From Jaltomata sinuosa (Eukaryota; Streptophyta; Magnoliopsida; Solanales; Solanaceae): a stretch of DNA of 64,000 bases. The stretch lies in NCBI GenBank assembly GCA_003996215.1, contig QJPP01001836.1, forward strand, positions 295,882-359,881, given 5' to 3'. A program made the position numbers and the translations under genes. This document shows positions 11,791 through 23,708 of this stretch, piece by piece. Under the pieces are notes generated by a model that had not been told where the DNA came from, ran no database searches, and worked only from the letters and a program-made list of their open reading frames with translations. Position 1 is the first letter of the stretch. Each line of letters starts with the position of its first letter.

Positions 11791-12560
11791 CCATTAGTAA
11801 CCAGCCAAACCCAAAAAGCTCCTAATATCAAACGGGGAAGTGGGTCTAGGCCAATTCTTTACTGCCTCAATCTTTTGAGAATCAACTCGAATACCATCTC
11901 TAGTCACAATATGAACTAGAAAAGCAACAGACTGCATCTAAAACTCACTCTTGCTAAACATAGCAAATAACTGTCGATCCTTGAGAGTTTGCACCACAAT
12001 TCTAAAATGGCCCGCATGCTCCTCCTCACTCTAAGAATAGATACGAATATCATTAATGAAAATAATCACAAACATATCCAGATATTGCTTGAACACACAG
12101 TTCATCAAGTCCATAAAGGCTACAAGAGAATTTGTTAAGCCAAAAGACATAACCACAAATTCATAATGACCATACTGAGTTCTAAATGATGTCTTCAGAA
12201 TGTCACACTCTCAAACATATAGCTGATGATAATCAGAACTAAGGTCGATCTTGGAGAAGTAACTGGCACTCTTAAGCCTATCGAACAAGTCATCAAACCT
12301 AGTAATGGATACCTATTCTTGATTGTGACCTTGTTTAACTGACGGTAGTCGATACACATTCTGAGGGAACCATCTTTCTTTCGCATAAACAAGACTGGAG
12401 CACCCCATGGAGAGATTCTGGGTCGAATGATACCCTTATCAATGAGGTCTTTCACCCGATCCTTCAATTCTTTAAGTTCTGTAGGAGCCATTCTATAGGG
12501 AGGAATATAGATAGAATTCGTATCAGGAAGAAGATCTATCCTAAAGTTGATCTCCCACTT
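11791..12560 (-). pseudogene. pol: reverse transcriptase of chromovirus B
   Basis: The best-preserved frame is 12491-12195: MAPTELKELKDRVKDLIDKG, ISPWGAPVLFMRKKDGS, and MCIDYRQLNKVTIKNRYP (RT fingers). It then shifts before the first catalytic Asp. The palm region at about 12030-12080 has lost its frame. The upstream linker to protease (12500-12560) has LLPDTNSIYIPPYR, the usual start of RT in this family. Confidence 0.85.
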
Positions 12561-12884
12561 GGGATGGACTCAGGGAAAATCTTTGAGAAACACTTCTAGG
12601 AACTCATTCACAACATGAACAAACTAAAGAGATGGGGTTTCTGACTCTGTTTCCATAACTCGAACTATATGATAAATATAACCCTTAGAAATCATCTTCC
12701 TAGCCTTAAGATAGGATATGAAATAACCTTTCAAGGATGGGGGACTACCTTTCCACTCTAAGACAGGTTCATTTGGAAACTTAAAACTGACAACTTGAGT
12801 ACGACAATCAACCAAAGCATAACAGGCATACAACCAATCCAAACAAAGAATAACATCAAAATCAGTCATCTCCAACTCCATAAG
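12561..12884 (-). pseudogene. pol: protease C-terminal part of chromovirus B, cut by C
   Basis: The frame 12890-12624 reads MELEMTDFDVILCLDWLYAC, the flap-side motif of the family (usually ILGMDWL; Gly-Met is replaced by Cys-Leu). NEPVLEWKGSPPSLKGYFIS follows. The first codons (MTL) come from the start of the inserted LTR. Element C entered at 12884/12885, and the N-terminal half with the active site is at 22085-22348. Confidence 0.85.
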
Positions 12885-14902
12885 TGTCATGCCCCGAGGT
12901 TACCCCCTAGACGTAACATGGGACTTGGGACCACAAGTGCCCCAAGCTAACCCTTTATCATAGCATTCTCAAGCATAACAAAAGATAAATGGAAGCATAA
13001 TAGGTAAATCTGGGATCACATAAATGGATAATCAAGTCAAATAGGAATACAAAATCCAGAAAGAGACTCAAAAGTTTTCTATGTTTGAAAAGCCTCTACT
13101 CGTTACATAAAGAGTTGCTAGGACAAGACCCTAGCTAACTCAAAGTGTGGAAACTAAAATAGCTAACACTGACTAAGAACATAACTAGTCCTCGACCTAA
13201 GAGGACTTACCAATAGCTGACAGAGAGTGGCCTGGGAGCTCTAGCCACGGGTCTGAGAAGGGACACTTGAATCTGTATCATCAGAGGATGCAGCTCAATA
13301 TATGCATTAGTACTATGGAATGTACCGAGTATATGAGATGTGCATGACATGAAAAAACATGCTAAGTATGCTTTAACAATCGAAATCATGCTTTAAAGGT
13401 AAAACTGGATGCAAATGACTCTATGAAATACCATAAGTTGAATACATGATCGTAAACAAAGAGTCTGAAATCTGAATAAGAGTCAAATACATTTTAAAGC
13501 TTAAACTGTTTCTAAGGGAGGTTATCTAACCGATATAGACCATGTGAGCTACATGGAATTCGATGTATACGCCCCATCGATAGGACCTAATATACCTTGC
13601 CAGGGTATAAAGGCATGACTGTGGCGTGATCACTAAATCTTATGCCCAATAGAGGGGAATTATAAACCTACAAGGGCACGTAGTTCTGGGCCTAAGGGTA
13701 CTTTCACCCTGTCCAACTCGGTGCTAAATACTACTCCCAAAATATACATATAGCTCATATAATACTGGGGCATATCTGATGCCAAAATGAATCATAACTG
13801 ATGACATATCTGATGTCAAAACTGTTTGAAAAGCAATAAGACATATCTGATACCATGTAATTCAAATTCATACTTTTAAAGACTTAGCATAACTATAATT
13901 CAAATCCTGCTTTACCTTTCTAATTACATACTTGAAGAATTAGGCATGCAATTTCATAAACACAAGAAAGGTCATGATATCTAATCATAATCAAGCAATA
14001 AGAATCCATGAATTTAAACATAGAAACTGATTTTTTAAGTTTTCCCCAATTTAGATCAAAACCCTAATTTCACAAGTTCATAATTTAATTTGAGATATTG
14101 GGGGTTTTGGACACAAGGGTGAAAGAAACCCATTGTTGAATACCCACATACCTTGATTGAAGGTAAAACACTTAAATTGAAAAGACTTAGGTGACTTGAA
14201 CTTGGAGCTTGAGACTTGGAGCTTGGAGAAGAACTTTCCCTCTTTGGGAGAAGAATGAAGATTTGAGAAGGAACTTAGGCTAATGAGGGTGAAAACCCTA
14301 CTTGAAATAGTCGAAATGATATCATTGAGGAGTTAAAAAGGTGGGTAATGACTAAAATACTCCTGGGACATAATTAAGAAAAATCTAAAAAATGGTTCGG
14401 CTTCAGGAATCACAGGTCGGTTCTACGGGTCGTCGTTTGAACCACGACCTGTGGTACCAACTCGTGGTTCCGGGCCAACTGATCAGGCTGCAGAATGTAA
14501 TATACGGGTCAACAAGATGGACCCTTAGAATGGATGATGGGTCGCCAGTTAGACTCGTCGTTGCTGGGGACCTAGCTGGTCTCTGGATAAAAGCACGACT
14601 CATAAGGACGGTCCTCATTTGAATGGCGGGTCGTAGAACTGAGTCATTATTTTATGAGGGACTTGTCATGCCTCTTATCTGGTTCCACGAGTTGATAGGA
14701 CAGACCGTTGGTTTGAAATACGGTCTATAAAACCAACTCGTGGTTCCATACCAGAGACCAAATAAACAGAAGGGAACCACGGTTCCATTCCATGACCCGT
14801 GGTTCAAATCACGGTCCATGGTTTGGACCCGTCATTCCTGGAAACATGAAATTCTTCTAAGTTTCAGACTTAGATAGCTAGTTCGATTTTCGAGGTGTTA
14901 CA
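12885..14902 (-). repeat. 3' LTR of chromovirus C
   Basis: This 2018-bp LTR runs TGTCATGCC ... GGTGTTACA on the plus strand. The conserved hairpin pair lies at about 13275-13335 in reverse, and the CCACG/CGTGG word island at 14395-14825. The island is open on both strands (14392-14622 plus, 14403-14618 minus) only because of its inverted words. No gene. Confidence 0.88.
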
Positions 14903-15136
14903 ATATATCCCCCTTGGGATCATTCATCCTCAAATGAAGACTAAGCAAGGGAAAACTGAAGAGAAAAATGGCCTAACTAGCAACAAAACATGGAATTCAT
15001 GGAATAAACATGAACACTGAACTTTTCGACTTAAAACATGGTTAAATCAACTTCGAAAATATGAATGCATGCTAGGATCATGAGAGTAACTGATGGAATA
15101 GGATCAGAGGAACATACTAAGGATGAAACTATTACC
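14903..15136 (-). other. polypurine tract and 3' untranslated region of chromovirus C
   Basis: The minus strand reads CCCAAGGGGGATATAT directly before the LTR start TGTAACACC. The remainder of the interval is non-coding. Confidence 0.75.
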
Positions 15137-15654
15137 TTAAGCTGGAACGGAATCAGAAGGAAAGAGATGAGGGTACTTGGCTTTCATGGCTGATTTTGCT
15201 TCCCAAGTAGCTCCTTCAACAAGCTGATTTCTCCAAAGAACTTTTACTGAAGCAACTTCTTTGTTCCTCAACCTCTGAATATGACGATTAAGGATTTCTA
15301 CGGGGACCTCCTCATAGGTAAGATTATCCTTCACACATACATCCTCCAAAAGAAAAATCAAGGTCGGATCACTAACACACTTCTTCAATAAGGAAATATG
15401 GAAACTGGATGAACCGCTTCCAAATCCGATGGCAAATCCAACTCATAAGAAACCTTACCAACATTTCTCAGAATCCAATAAGGACCTACAAAATAGGGAC
15501 TAATCATTCCTTTCTTCTCGAATATCATCACGCCCTTCATGGGTGACACCTTTAGAAAAACCCAATCATCACCTTCAAATTCTAATTCCCTTCGTCTCAC
15601 ATCAGCGTATGATTTCTGTCAACTCTGAGCTGTCTTTAACCTCTCCCTAATAAT
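15137..15654 (-). pseudogene. pol: chromodomain and integrase C-terminus of chromovirus C
   Basis: The frame 15600-15385 carries the GPY-type segment (ISPYFVGPYWILRNVGKVSY, then LDLPSDLEAVHPVS). After a frameshift, 15388-15137 gives KKCVSDPTLIF, then a well-kept chromodomain: TYEEVPVEILNRHIQRLRNK, VASVKVLWRNQLVEGATWEA. The aromatic residues expected to form the methyl-lysine cage (Y in TYEE, W in LWRN, W in TWEA) are all present. The protein ends KYPHLFPSDSVPA. This is the clearest chromodomain in the window and places B, C and D among the chromoviruses. Confidence 0.88.
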
Positions 15655-16489
15655 CTAAACCTTCTCCATGGTCTCATGCACCGAATATAGGACAATCAAA
15701 GCTGCCTCACGTACCTTAAACCAACCAATAGGATACCTACACCTTCGACCATAAAGTGCCTCATACGGAGCCATCTGGATGCTACAGTGAAAGTTGTTGT
15801 TGTAGGCAAACTCGATAAGAGGTAAGTGATCATCCCAATTACCCTTGAAATAAATCACACAAGCTATCAACATATCCTCTAAAGTATGAATAGTATGCTC
15901 TACCTTGCCATCCATCTGAGGGTGAAAAGCTATGCTAGGCTTCACCTGAGTACCAAGACCTCTCTGAAACGATCTCCAAAATAGAGAAGTAAACTGAGTA
16001 CCCCTATCTGAAATGATGGACAAAGGAATACCATGCAATCAAACTATCTCCCAGATGTAGAGTCTGGCATAGTCATCTGCTAAATCCATAGTTTTAATAG
16101 AGAAGAAATGGGATGATTTAGTCATCCGGTCAACAATCATACAAATTGAATCATGCTGTCTTTGAGTGCGAGGCAAACCTGTAATGAAGTATTGCTTCCA
16201 ATTTCCAAGTGGGAAGGTCAATATCCTGAATCATTCCACCCTGTTACTAGTGCTCTACCTTCACTTGCTGACAGTTGGGACACTTAGCCACAAAATTGGC
16301 TATGTCCCTCTTCATACTATTCCACCAATAGACTTCCCGTAGATCACGGTACATCTTTGTGGCACCAGGATGGATGGAATATCTGGAACTATTATCCTCA
16401 GTCAGAATCTGCTGTCTCAACCCATCTACATCTGGCACACATAGTCGACCCTGATAACGAAGTACACCATATCCCCCTTGGGAGAACAC
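15655..16489 (-). pseudogene. pol: integrase of chromovirus C
   Basis: There are three frames. At 16489-16247 is the zinc domain ending KCPNCQQVKVEH; its first His is lost (TEDNSSRYSIHPG, where B has AEAHNSRYSIHPG). At 16221-16039 is the first half of the core, where the family's MDFITGLP has become QYFITGLP, losing the first catalytic Asp. At 16038-15655 is the second half, with Asp in SIISDRGTQF and Glu in DGKVEHTIHTLEDML, followed by LIEFAYNNNFH and APYEALYGRRCR. Two metal-binding losses plus the frame breaks make it inactive. Confidence 0.87.
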
Positions 16490-16684
16490 CTCTACCCTTT
16501 GCTGATGGACAGCACCCTTAAGCTAAAGTAAAATGGAATCACTGTCTTGCTTTTCCATCACTTCTGCTACCAAGGATGATTCAGAACCATTCTTAACAAT
16601 AACAACACCTTTTGTTGAGTCCATAAGGAAAACTCCCAACCGAGCTAGCCTATGAACCTCCTTAACCAGTTCCTTCTTTCCTTC

Positions 16685-17245
16685 TTAGATTGAAGACACA
16701 CTACCCATCGATAATCTACTAAGTGCATCCGCCATAACATTGGCCTTACCCGGATGGTAAAGCACACTCACATCATAATCCTTAAGAAACTCAAGCCATC
16801 TCCTTTGACAAAGATTCAGTTCCTTCTGAGTGAACACATACTGAAGACTCTTATGATCGGTGAATACATCCACATGCACACCATATAAGTCATATCTCCA
16901 ACTCTTCAAACCAAAGACCACGGCTGCCAACTCAAGATCATGAGTAGGATAGTTCTTCTCATGAGTCTTAAGTTGTCTCGAAGCATAAGCAATAACCTTA
17001 CCATGCTGCATCAAAATACAACCCAAACCAATCCTAGAAGCATCACAATACACAACAAAATCATCTAGGACCTCGGGTAGAGCTAACACTGAAGTTGTGG
17101 TCAATCTAATCTTCAATTCCAGAAAGTTCTTCTCACAAAAATGAGACCACTGAAATTTTACCTTCTTCTGAGTCAATCGGGTCAAAGGGGCAGCAATGGA
17201 AGAAAATCCTTCAACAAACCTCCTGTAGTAGCCAGCCAAACCCAA
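16685..17245 (-). pseudogene. pol: RNase H of chromovirus C
   Basis: One open frame of 186 residues begins with the RT connection (GLAGYYRRFVEGFSSIAAPL). It holds all four catalytic acids: YCDASRIGLG, DLELAAVV, FTDHKSLQY and MADALSRLS. The domain degrades the RNA strand during reverse transcription. Its frame continues from RT only after a shift and stops in 17246-17419. Between this frame and integrase (16490-16684) lies a degenerate linker. Confidence 0.9.
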
Positions 17246-18025
17246 AAAACTTCTAATATTAGACGGGGAAATGAGTCTAGGCCAGTTCTTTACCGCCTCA
17301 AACTTTTGAGAATTAACTCAAATACCATTCCTAGTAACTATATGACCCAGAGAAGCGACAGACTGCCTCCAAAACTAACACTTGCTAAACTTAGTAAATA
17401 ACTATCAGTCCTTGAGAGTTTACAACACAACTCTCAAATGGTCCGCATGCTCCTCCTCACTTCGAAAGTAGATAAGGATATCATTAATGAAAACAATCAT
17501 AAACATATCTAAATACTGCTTGAACACACGGTTAACCAAATCTATAAAAGCTATAGGAGCATTTGTTAAACCAAAAGACATCACAATAAATTCATAATGA
17601 CCATATCGAGTCCTGAAGGTTGTCTTCGGAATATCACACTCTCTAACATGAAGCTGATGATAACTGGATCTAAGGTCAATTTTGGAGAAGAAACTAGCAC
17701 CCTGAAGTTCATCGAACAAGTCATCAATTCTAGGAATGGGATACTTATTCTTGATTGTGACCTTGTTCAACTGACGGTAGTCAATACACATTCTGAGGGA
17801 ACCATCTTTCTTTTGCACGAATAAGATCGGGGCACCCCATGGAGAAATGCTAGGCCTGATGAAACCTTTATCAAGAAGATCCTTCAACTGATCCTTTAAC
17901 TCCTTAAGCTCCGTGGGAGCCATTCTATAGGGAGGAATAGAGATAGGGTTCGTATCTGGAAGAAGATCTATCCCAAAGTTGATCTCCCGCTCGGGAGGGA
18001 CTCCAGGAAAATCCTCAGGAAACAC
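17246..18025 (-). pseudogene. pol: reverse transcriptase of chromovirus C
   Basis: The open frame 18025-17420 (201 residues) covers fingers and palm. It includes IPPYRMAPTELKELKDQLKD, ISPWGAPILFVQKKDGS, YRQLNKVTIKNKYPIPRIDD, and FFSKIDLRSSYHQL (first catalytic Asp at residue 117). The YxDD box reads FIND, so residue 181, the second catalytic Asp, is Asn (GAT to AAT). The thumb region 17246-17419 has several stops. The start used is the first Met; the true polyprotein continues upstream into protease. Confidence 0.92.
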
Positions 18026-18581
18026 TTATGGAAACTCATTCACAACAGGAACAAACTGAAGGGATGGGGTTTCAGACTCCGTGTCCATAATCCGCACTAT
18101 GTGATAAACATACCCCTTTGAAATCATCTTCTTAGACTTAAGATAAGATATGAAACAACCTTTCGAGGATGGGGGACTACCTTGACATTCTAAGATGAGT
18201 TCATTTTTGAAACTTGAAACTGACAACCCGAGTACGACAATCAACCGAAGCATAACACACATGCAACCAATCCATACCAAGAATAACATAACAATCAGTC
18301 ATCTCCAATTCTACTAAATCCGCTGAAGTGACTCTATGAAGGACTGATGTAGAGCAATTTTAATAGATCCTTTTGGCTAAGACTGACTCACCAACATGAG
18401 TGGAAACACAAAAGGGTTCTAAAAGCAATTCAGGACATACTTCGAATTTGTATGCTATATAAGGGGCCATAAAAGATAAGGAGGCACCGGGGTCTAACAA
18501 AGCATACCCATCAAAAGAGAAAACTTTCAATATACCAGTAACAACATCTGGAGAACCCTCCTGATCCTGACGAGAGGACAT
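18026..18581 (-). pseudogene. pol: aspartic protease of chromovirus C
   Basis: The frame 18581-18360 begins MSSRQDQEGSPDVVTG and has the active-site motif ALLDPGASLSFMAPY (Asp at residue 30; D-P-G where most retroviral proteases have D-S/T-G). It ends at a stop. The following sequence reads DLVELEMTDCYVILGMDWLH and VSFKF, with a further frame break near 18210. It would have matured Gag-Pol. Element C is the only one of the three B/C/D proteases that keeps the Gly. Confidence 0.85.
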
Positions 18582-19732
18582 AGCATAAAGGTAGTTCTGG
18601 CGCTAACCACCAGAACTAGAAGCATTGCCCTGCTGTGCTGGTCAACCTCTTGGGGCTGCTGGAGAAGACTGAGCCCTACCACCTCTCTACCCCTTCTTAG
18701 CTGAAGGGAAATCTTTGATACGGTGTCCAATCAGACCATAACCAAAACAACCTTCTCTACCTGCCAAACATTCACCGGGGTGGTTCTTCCTACACTTGGC
18801 ACAAATGGGAAAAGAAGGCCCCTTTGCACCACTACTCTGAGAATAATAGCCTGCACCTCTACCAGACTGATCATGATGGGGCCTGAAGTCTTGAGAAGGA
18901 GTAATGGCCAAAGAATGCGTGGGTCCTGATGACCTCTTCTGAAAGGAAGAACCATGTCCGCCTCCAGACTTCTAATGGCCAAAACCTGAACCCTCGGATC
19001 TAGCCCTCTTGCTCTCCCTAACCATCTTCCTAAGCCTATCTCCATCGATCTAGTGAGCATGGGTCATAAGTCTGGAAATGTTCATATCAATCAGCAGCAT
19101 ACAGACCTATACTCTTTTTTCACCAAATCTGAAACAACATAAATAAACTTGCTCATTTCATCATGCGGGTCCGCCACCATAGAGGGAGCATACGTAGACA
19201 ACTGAGTGAACTTCAAATTGTACTCCTGAATAGTCATAGACCCCTGTCTCAAGTTCAAAAACTCTTCAGTCTTTGCTTGCCTCAAATCTCAGGGAATGAA
19301 GCAGTCAAGAAAGGATCTCTCGAAATACTCCCAAGTCATAGGGACCTCGTCCCTAGCTCTAGCTTACTTTCTTTGCGTGAACCAGATATGAGCCACATCC
19401 TTGAGTTGATAGGATGCCAACTCAACATAACCAACCCCAACTACTTGCATTACCTCAAAGATTTTCTTCACTTTATCAATAAAATTTAATGGATCCACAT
19501 TCACCTTCGAACCCTAAAACTCTGGCAGGTTCATATAGATAAAAACACGAACTCAAGCCGCTACCCCACCTTGAGGGTGGATGGAGGCAGGGTCCTGATT
19601 ATTGGCCTAAGCGGCCAAAGTCTGGGCTAGCAGATGGATGGCATTCCTAAACTCCTCATTCTTGACCTCGGGGCCCAGAACTGGAGGAGTGGCATTCCGA
19701 GTGGCTCAGTGAGGCATAGCACATCTAGGCAT
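18582..19732 (-). pseudogene. gag: gag of chromovirus C
   Basis: The ATG at 19732 gives MPRCAMPH-stop, then VLGPEVKNEEFRNAIHLLAQ, MNLPEF, DPLNFIDKVKKIFEVMQVV, and LRQAKTEEFLNLRQGSMTIQ (frame 19285-19091). Near the end, in frame 18911-18687, is the paired cysteine region of this lineage: CAKCRKNHPGEC followed by CFGYGLIGHRIKDF, the second knuckle having lost two of its Cys. At least six stops or shifts are present. Capsid and RNA-binding functions are lost. Confidence 0.85.
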
Positions 19733-19922
19733 GATCTGAAACGTATAAGGTAAGGATTAGAGAAACATTAGAGTTAAGCTCTATCGCACGATATGATAAT
19801 GAAACAAGTGAAGTTTTCTAAGACATCTCATAGCTTCCCTCTTATATATGTGGCGTGCTTCACACACATGAAAGAGACTACTCGATGTGGCTATCAAACA
19901 TCCTAGGACTCTTGAACCTGAG

Positions 19923-19934
19923 GCTCTGATACCA
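19923..19934 (-). other. primer-binding site of chromovirus C
   Basis: TGGTATCAGAGC on the minus strand, 4 nt from the 5' LTR end; it pairs with initiator tRNA-Met. The interval 19733-19922 is untranslated leader. Confidence 0.88.
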
Positions 19935-19938
19935 TGTT

Positions 19939-22079
19939 TGTCACACTCCGAGGTTACCCCCTAGATGTAACATGGGACTTGGGACCATAAGTTCTCCAAG
20001 CTAACCCTTGGTCATAGCATTCACAAGCATAACAAAAGATAAACGGAAGCATAATAAGTAAATTCGGAATCACATAAACTTATAATCAAGTCAAATAGGA
20101 ATACAAAATCCAGAAAGAGACTCAAAAGTTGTCTATTTCTGAAAAGCCTCTACTCATGACATAAAGAGTTGTTAGGACAAGACCCTAGCTAACTCGAACT
20201 GCAGAAACTAAAATAGTTAACACTGACTAAGAACATAACTAGTCCTCGACCTAAGAGGACTCACCAACACCTGACAAAAAGTGGCTTGGGAGCTCTAGCC
20301 ATGGGTCTGAGAAGGGACACCTAAATCTGCATCATCAAAGGATAAAACACAAGATATGCGTCAGTACTATAGAATGTATCGAGTATATGAGATATGCATG
20401 AACATGACAAAACATGCTAAGTATGCTTTAACAATTTAAATCATGTTTTAAAGGTAAAACTGGATGCAAATGACTCTATGAAATACCACAAGCTGAAAAC
20501 ATGATCGTAAACAAAGAGTATGAAATCTGAATAATAGTCAAATATATTTTAAAGCATAAACTATTTCTGAGGGAGGTTCTCTAACCAACATAGATCATGT
20601 GAGCTACATGAAATTTGATGTATACCCCCCTCAAGAGGACCCAATATACCTTGCCAGGGTATAAAGGCATGACTGTGGCATGATCATTAAATCTGATACC
20701 CAACAGAGAGGACTTATAAACCTATAAGGGCACGTAGTTCTGGGACTAAGGGTACTCTCACCCTGTCTAACTCATTGCTAAATACTACTCGCAAAACATA
20801 CATATAGCTCATATAATACTGGGGTATATCTGATGCCAAAATATATCATAACTGATGACATATCTGATGTCAAAACTGTTTGAAAATCAATAAGACATAT
20901 CTGATGCCATGCAATTCAAATTCATACTTTTAAAGACTTAGCATAACTATAATTCAAATCCTGCTTTACCTTTCTAATTTCATACTTGAAGAATTAGGCA
21001 TGCAATTTCATAAACACAAGAAAGGTCATGATATCTAATCATGTCAAATTTCTCTTGAAAACATGTAATTCAATGGGATCATGCTATAAAGCAACTTTAA
21101 TGCTTGGGCTTGTAAAACCAATGGTGGAATCATGATCAAATCATAATCAAGCAATAAGAAGCCATGAATTTAAGCATATAAATTGATTTCATAAGTTTTC
21201 CCCAATTTAGATTAAAAACCTAATTTCACAAGTTCATAATTCAATTTGAGGATTGGGGGTTTTGGGCACAAGGGTGAAAGGAACCCATTGTTGAATATCC
21301 ACATACCTTGATTGAAGCTAACCCACTTGAATTGAAAAGACTTAGGAGATTCGAACTTGGAGCTTGAGACTTGGAGCTTGAGACTTGGAGCTTGGAGCTT
21401 GGAGAAGAACTTTCCCTATTTAGGAGAAGAATGAAGATTTGAGAAGGAACTTAGGCTAATGAGGGTGAAAACCTTAATTGAAATAGTCAAAACGACATCA
21501 TTTAAGAGTTAATAGGGTGGGTAATGACTAAAATACCCCGGGGATATAATAAAGAAAAAGCTAAAAAATGGGTCGGCTTCAGGAATCACGAGTCGGTTCT
21601 ACGGGTCATCGTTTGAACCATGACCCGTGGTTCCAACTCGTGGTTCCTGGCCAACTGATCATGCTGTGAAATGTAATCTACGGGTCAATAGGATAGACTT
21701 CTAGAATGGATGATGGGTCGTCAATTGGACTCGTCGTTTCTGGGGTTCTAGCTGGTCTCTGGATCAAACCATGACTCAGAAGGACGATCCGTCATTTGAA
21801 CGGCGGGTCATAGAACTGAGTCGTCATTTTCTGAGGGACTTTTCATGACTCTTATCTAGTTCCACAAGTCGATAGGACAGACCCATGGTTTCAACCATGG
21901 TCTGTAAAACCAACTCGTGATTCCAGACCAGAGACTAAATCAATAAAAGGGAACCACGTTTCCATTCCACGACCCATGGTTCAAACCACGGTCCGTGGTT
22001 TGGACTCATCATTCTTGGAAATATGAAATTCTTCTGAGTTTCAGACTTAGATAGCTGGTTCAATATCTGAGGTGTAACA
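19939..22079 (-). repeat. 5' LTR of chromovirus C
   Basis: This 2141-bp LTR pairs with 12885-14902. It retains about 120 bp near 21045-21165, lost from the other LTR between AATCAT repeats, and has GAGCTTGAGACTTG tandem copies at about 21358-21405. The CCACG/CGTGG island lies at 21585-22005. No gene. Confidence 0.88.
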
Positions 22080-22084
22080 ATTAG

Positions 22085-22348
22085 ATCCACTGAAGTAACT
22101 CTATGAAGGACTAAGATAAGGTAGTTTCAGTAGATTCTTTTGGCTAGGTCTGACTTACCAATAGAAGTAGAAATGAAAAAGGGTTCTTGAAGCTGATCCG
22201 GACAAACCTCAAACTTACAAGAAACATAAGGGGTCACAAAAGACAAGGAGGCATCGGGATCCAACAAAGCATAAACATCGAGAGAGAATACATTCAACAT
22301 ACCAGTAACAATGTTCAGTGAACTCTCCTGGTCATAGCGAGAGGACAT
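22085..22348 (-). pseudogene. pol: protease N-terminal part of chromovirus B
   Basis: The frame reads MSSRYDQESSLNIVTGML, then ALLDPDASLSFVTPYV. The active-site loop is D-P-D instead of D-P-G, as also in element D (58022 onward). It ends at a stop after SDLAKRIY. A few codons later the sequence reaches the insertion point of element C at 22084, and the protein continues at 12884 on the other side. Confidence 0.85.
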
Positions 22349-23497
22349 GGCATAAAGGAGATTCTGGTGCTGACCACCAGAACTAGAAGCAGTGCCTTGC
22401 TGGGCCGGTCAACTTTTTAGGGCTGCTAGAGCAAACTGAGTCCTACTACCTCTCTATCCCTTCTTAGCTGATGGGAAATACCTAATCATGTGTACAACCT
22501 GTCCACACCCAAAGCATGCACTTGTTCCATACCGACACAATCCCGGGTAATTCTTCCCACACTTGTTACAAATAGGGTGGGAAGATCCCTTTGCAACACT
22601 CCCCTGAGACTGCGAATAGGAACCATATCCTCACTAGTCTGATCATGACGAGGCATGAGGGCCTGGGTAGGGGCACTAGCAGAATTATGGATGGGTCCTA
22701 ATGATTTCTTCTGGAACAAGGAGCAATATCTGCCTTCGGACGTCTGATGGCCAAAACCTGAACCCTCTAACCTAAACCTCTTGTTCTTCCTTGCCATCTC
22801 CCTCAACTTGTATCTCTTGATCTGTTGGGCATGAGTCATAAGTCGAGAAATATTCATGTCACCCTAAAGCATCACAGACTTACATTCCTTCTTTACAGAA
22901 TCTGACACACCATAAATGCACTTACTCATCTCATCCCACGGGTCAGCTGCCATGGAATGAGCGTACCTAGAAAGCTGGGTGAACTTTAACCCATACTCCT
23001 GAACCATCATAGAACCCTTCCTCAAATTCACAAATTCTTTGGCCTTAGCTTGCCTCAACTCCCTTGGGAAAAACCGGTCAAGAAAAGCCCTTTCAAATCA
23101 TAGGGACCACATCCCTAGTCCTAGCATCTTTCCATTGAGTAAACTAAATTTAAGCCACATCCTTGAGTTGATAAGAGGCTAGCTCAATACCATCAAGGCT
23201 AAACACTTTGATCACACCAAAAATCTTCTTTACCACATTCATGAAGTTTAGCGGATCCTCACCCACTTTCGAACCCTAGAACTCAGGTGGGTTCATGCGA
23301 ACAAAGTCTTGAACTCGGGTCACTATTGCCCCACCTTGGGGGCGGAGGGGAATAGGGAGCATATTGGCCTGAGCGGCCATAGTCTGGGATAGCAAATGAA
23401 TAGCATTTATGAACTCCTCATTAGTGACCTCGGGGTCGAGAATCGGAGGATTAACATTTCAGACGGCTCGGTGAGGCATTGCACGATGAGGAGGCAT
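22349..23497 (-). pseudogene. gag: gag of chromovirus B
   Basis: The ATG at 23497 gives MPPHRAMPHRAV-stop, then DPEVTNEEFINAIHLLSQTM, FVRMNPPEF and DPLNFMNVVKKIFGVIKV. Frame 23058-22864 (MRQAKAKEFVNLRKGSMM, LSRYAHSMAADPWDEMSK) and frame 22857-22486 follow. The cysteine region near 22500-22570 is frameshifted. It is collinear with 18582-19732 of C. Confidence 0.85.
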
Positions 23498-23692
23498 AAT
23501 CTAAAATACATAAAGAATAGATTAGAGGGTTAATAGCATTAAAATCTATTGCACAATATTGATCAAGAAAGAAGAGAAGTTTTTCCTAAGACACCTCATA
23601 ACTTCTCTCTCATAAGTGTGGCGTGCTTCACACACATGAAAGAGACTCTACTGAATGCAGATTTCAGACACCCTAGGACTCTTGAACCTGAG

Positions 23693-23704
23693 GCTCTGAT
23701 ACAA
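23693..23704 (-). other. primer-binding site of chromovirus B (one mismatch)
   Basis: The minus strand reads TTGTATCAGAGC, one base off the tRNA-Met complement, 4 nt from the LTR end at 23709. The leader is 23498-23692. Confidence 0.82.
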
Positions 23705-23708
23705 ATTT

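Larger units (their letters stand above)
12885..22079 (-). mobile_element. chromovirus C (Tekay/Del-like), complete but degenerate
   Basis: The LTRs are at 12885-14902 (3') and 19939-22079 (5'). The flanking 5-mers ATAAG (12880-12884) and ATTAG (22080-22084) are a target duplication with one mismatch. Removing C rejoins the protease frame of element B. On the minus strand all parts are present in canonical order: tRNA-Met primer site, gag, protease, RT, RNase H, integrase, chromodomain, polypurine tract. The 123-bp length difference between the LTRs is mostly one indel near 21045-21165. The LTRs differ by about 10% over the first 290 bp in a hand comparison. Several catalytic residues are lost. 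Confidence 0.93.

Noticed and set aside
14392..14622. Overlapping open frames on both strands (76 and 71 residues)
   Set aside because: They lie wholly inside the palindromic-word island of the C LTR; both strands stay open because the words are inverted. There is no similarity to known proteins.
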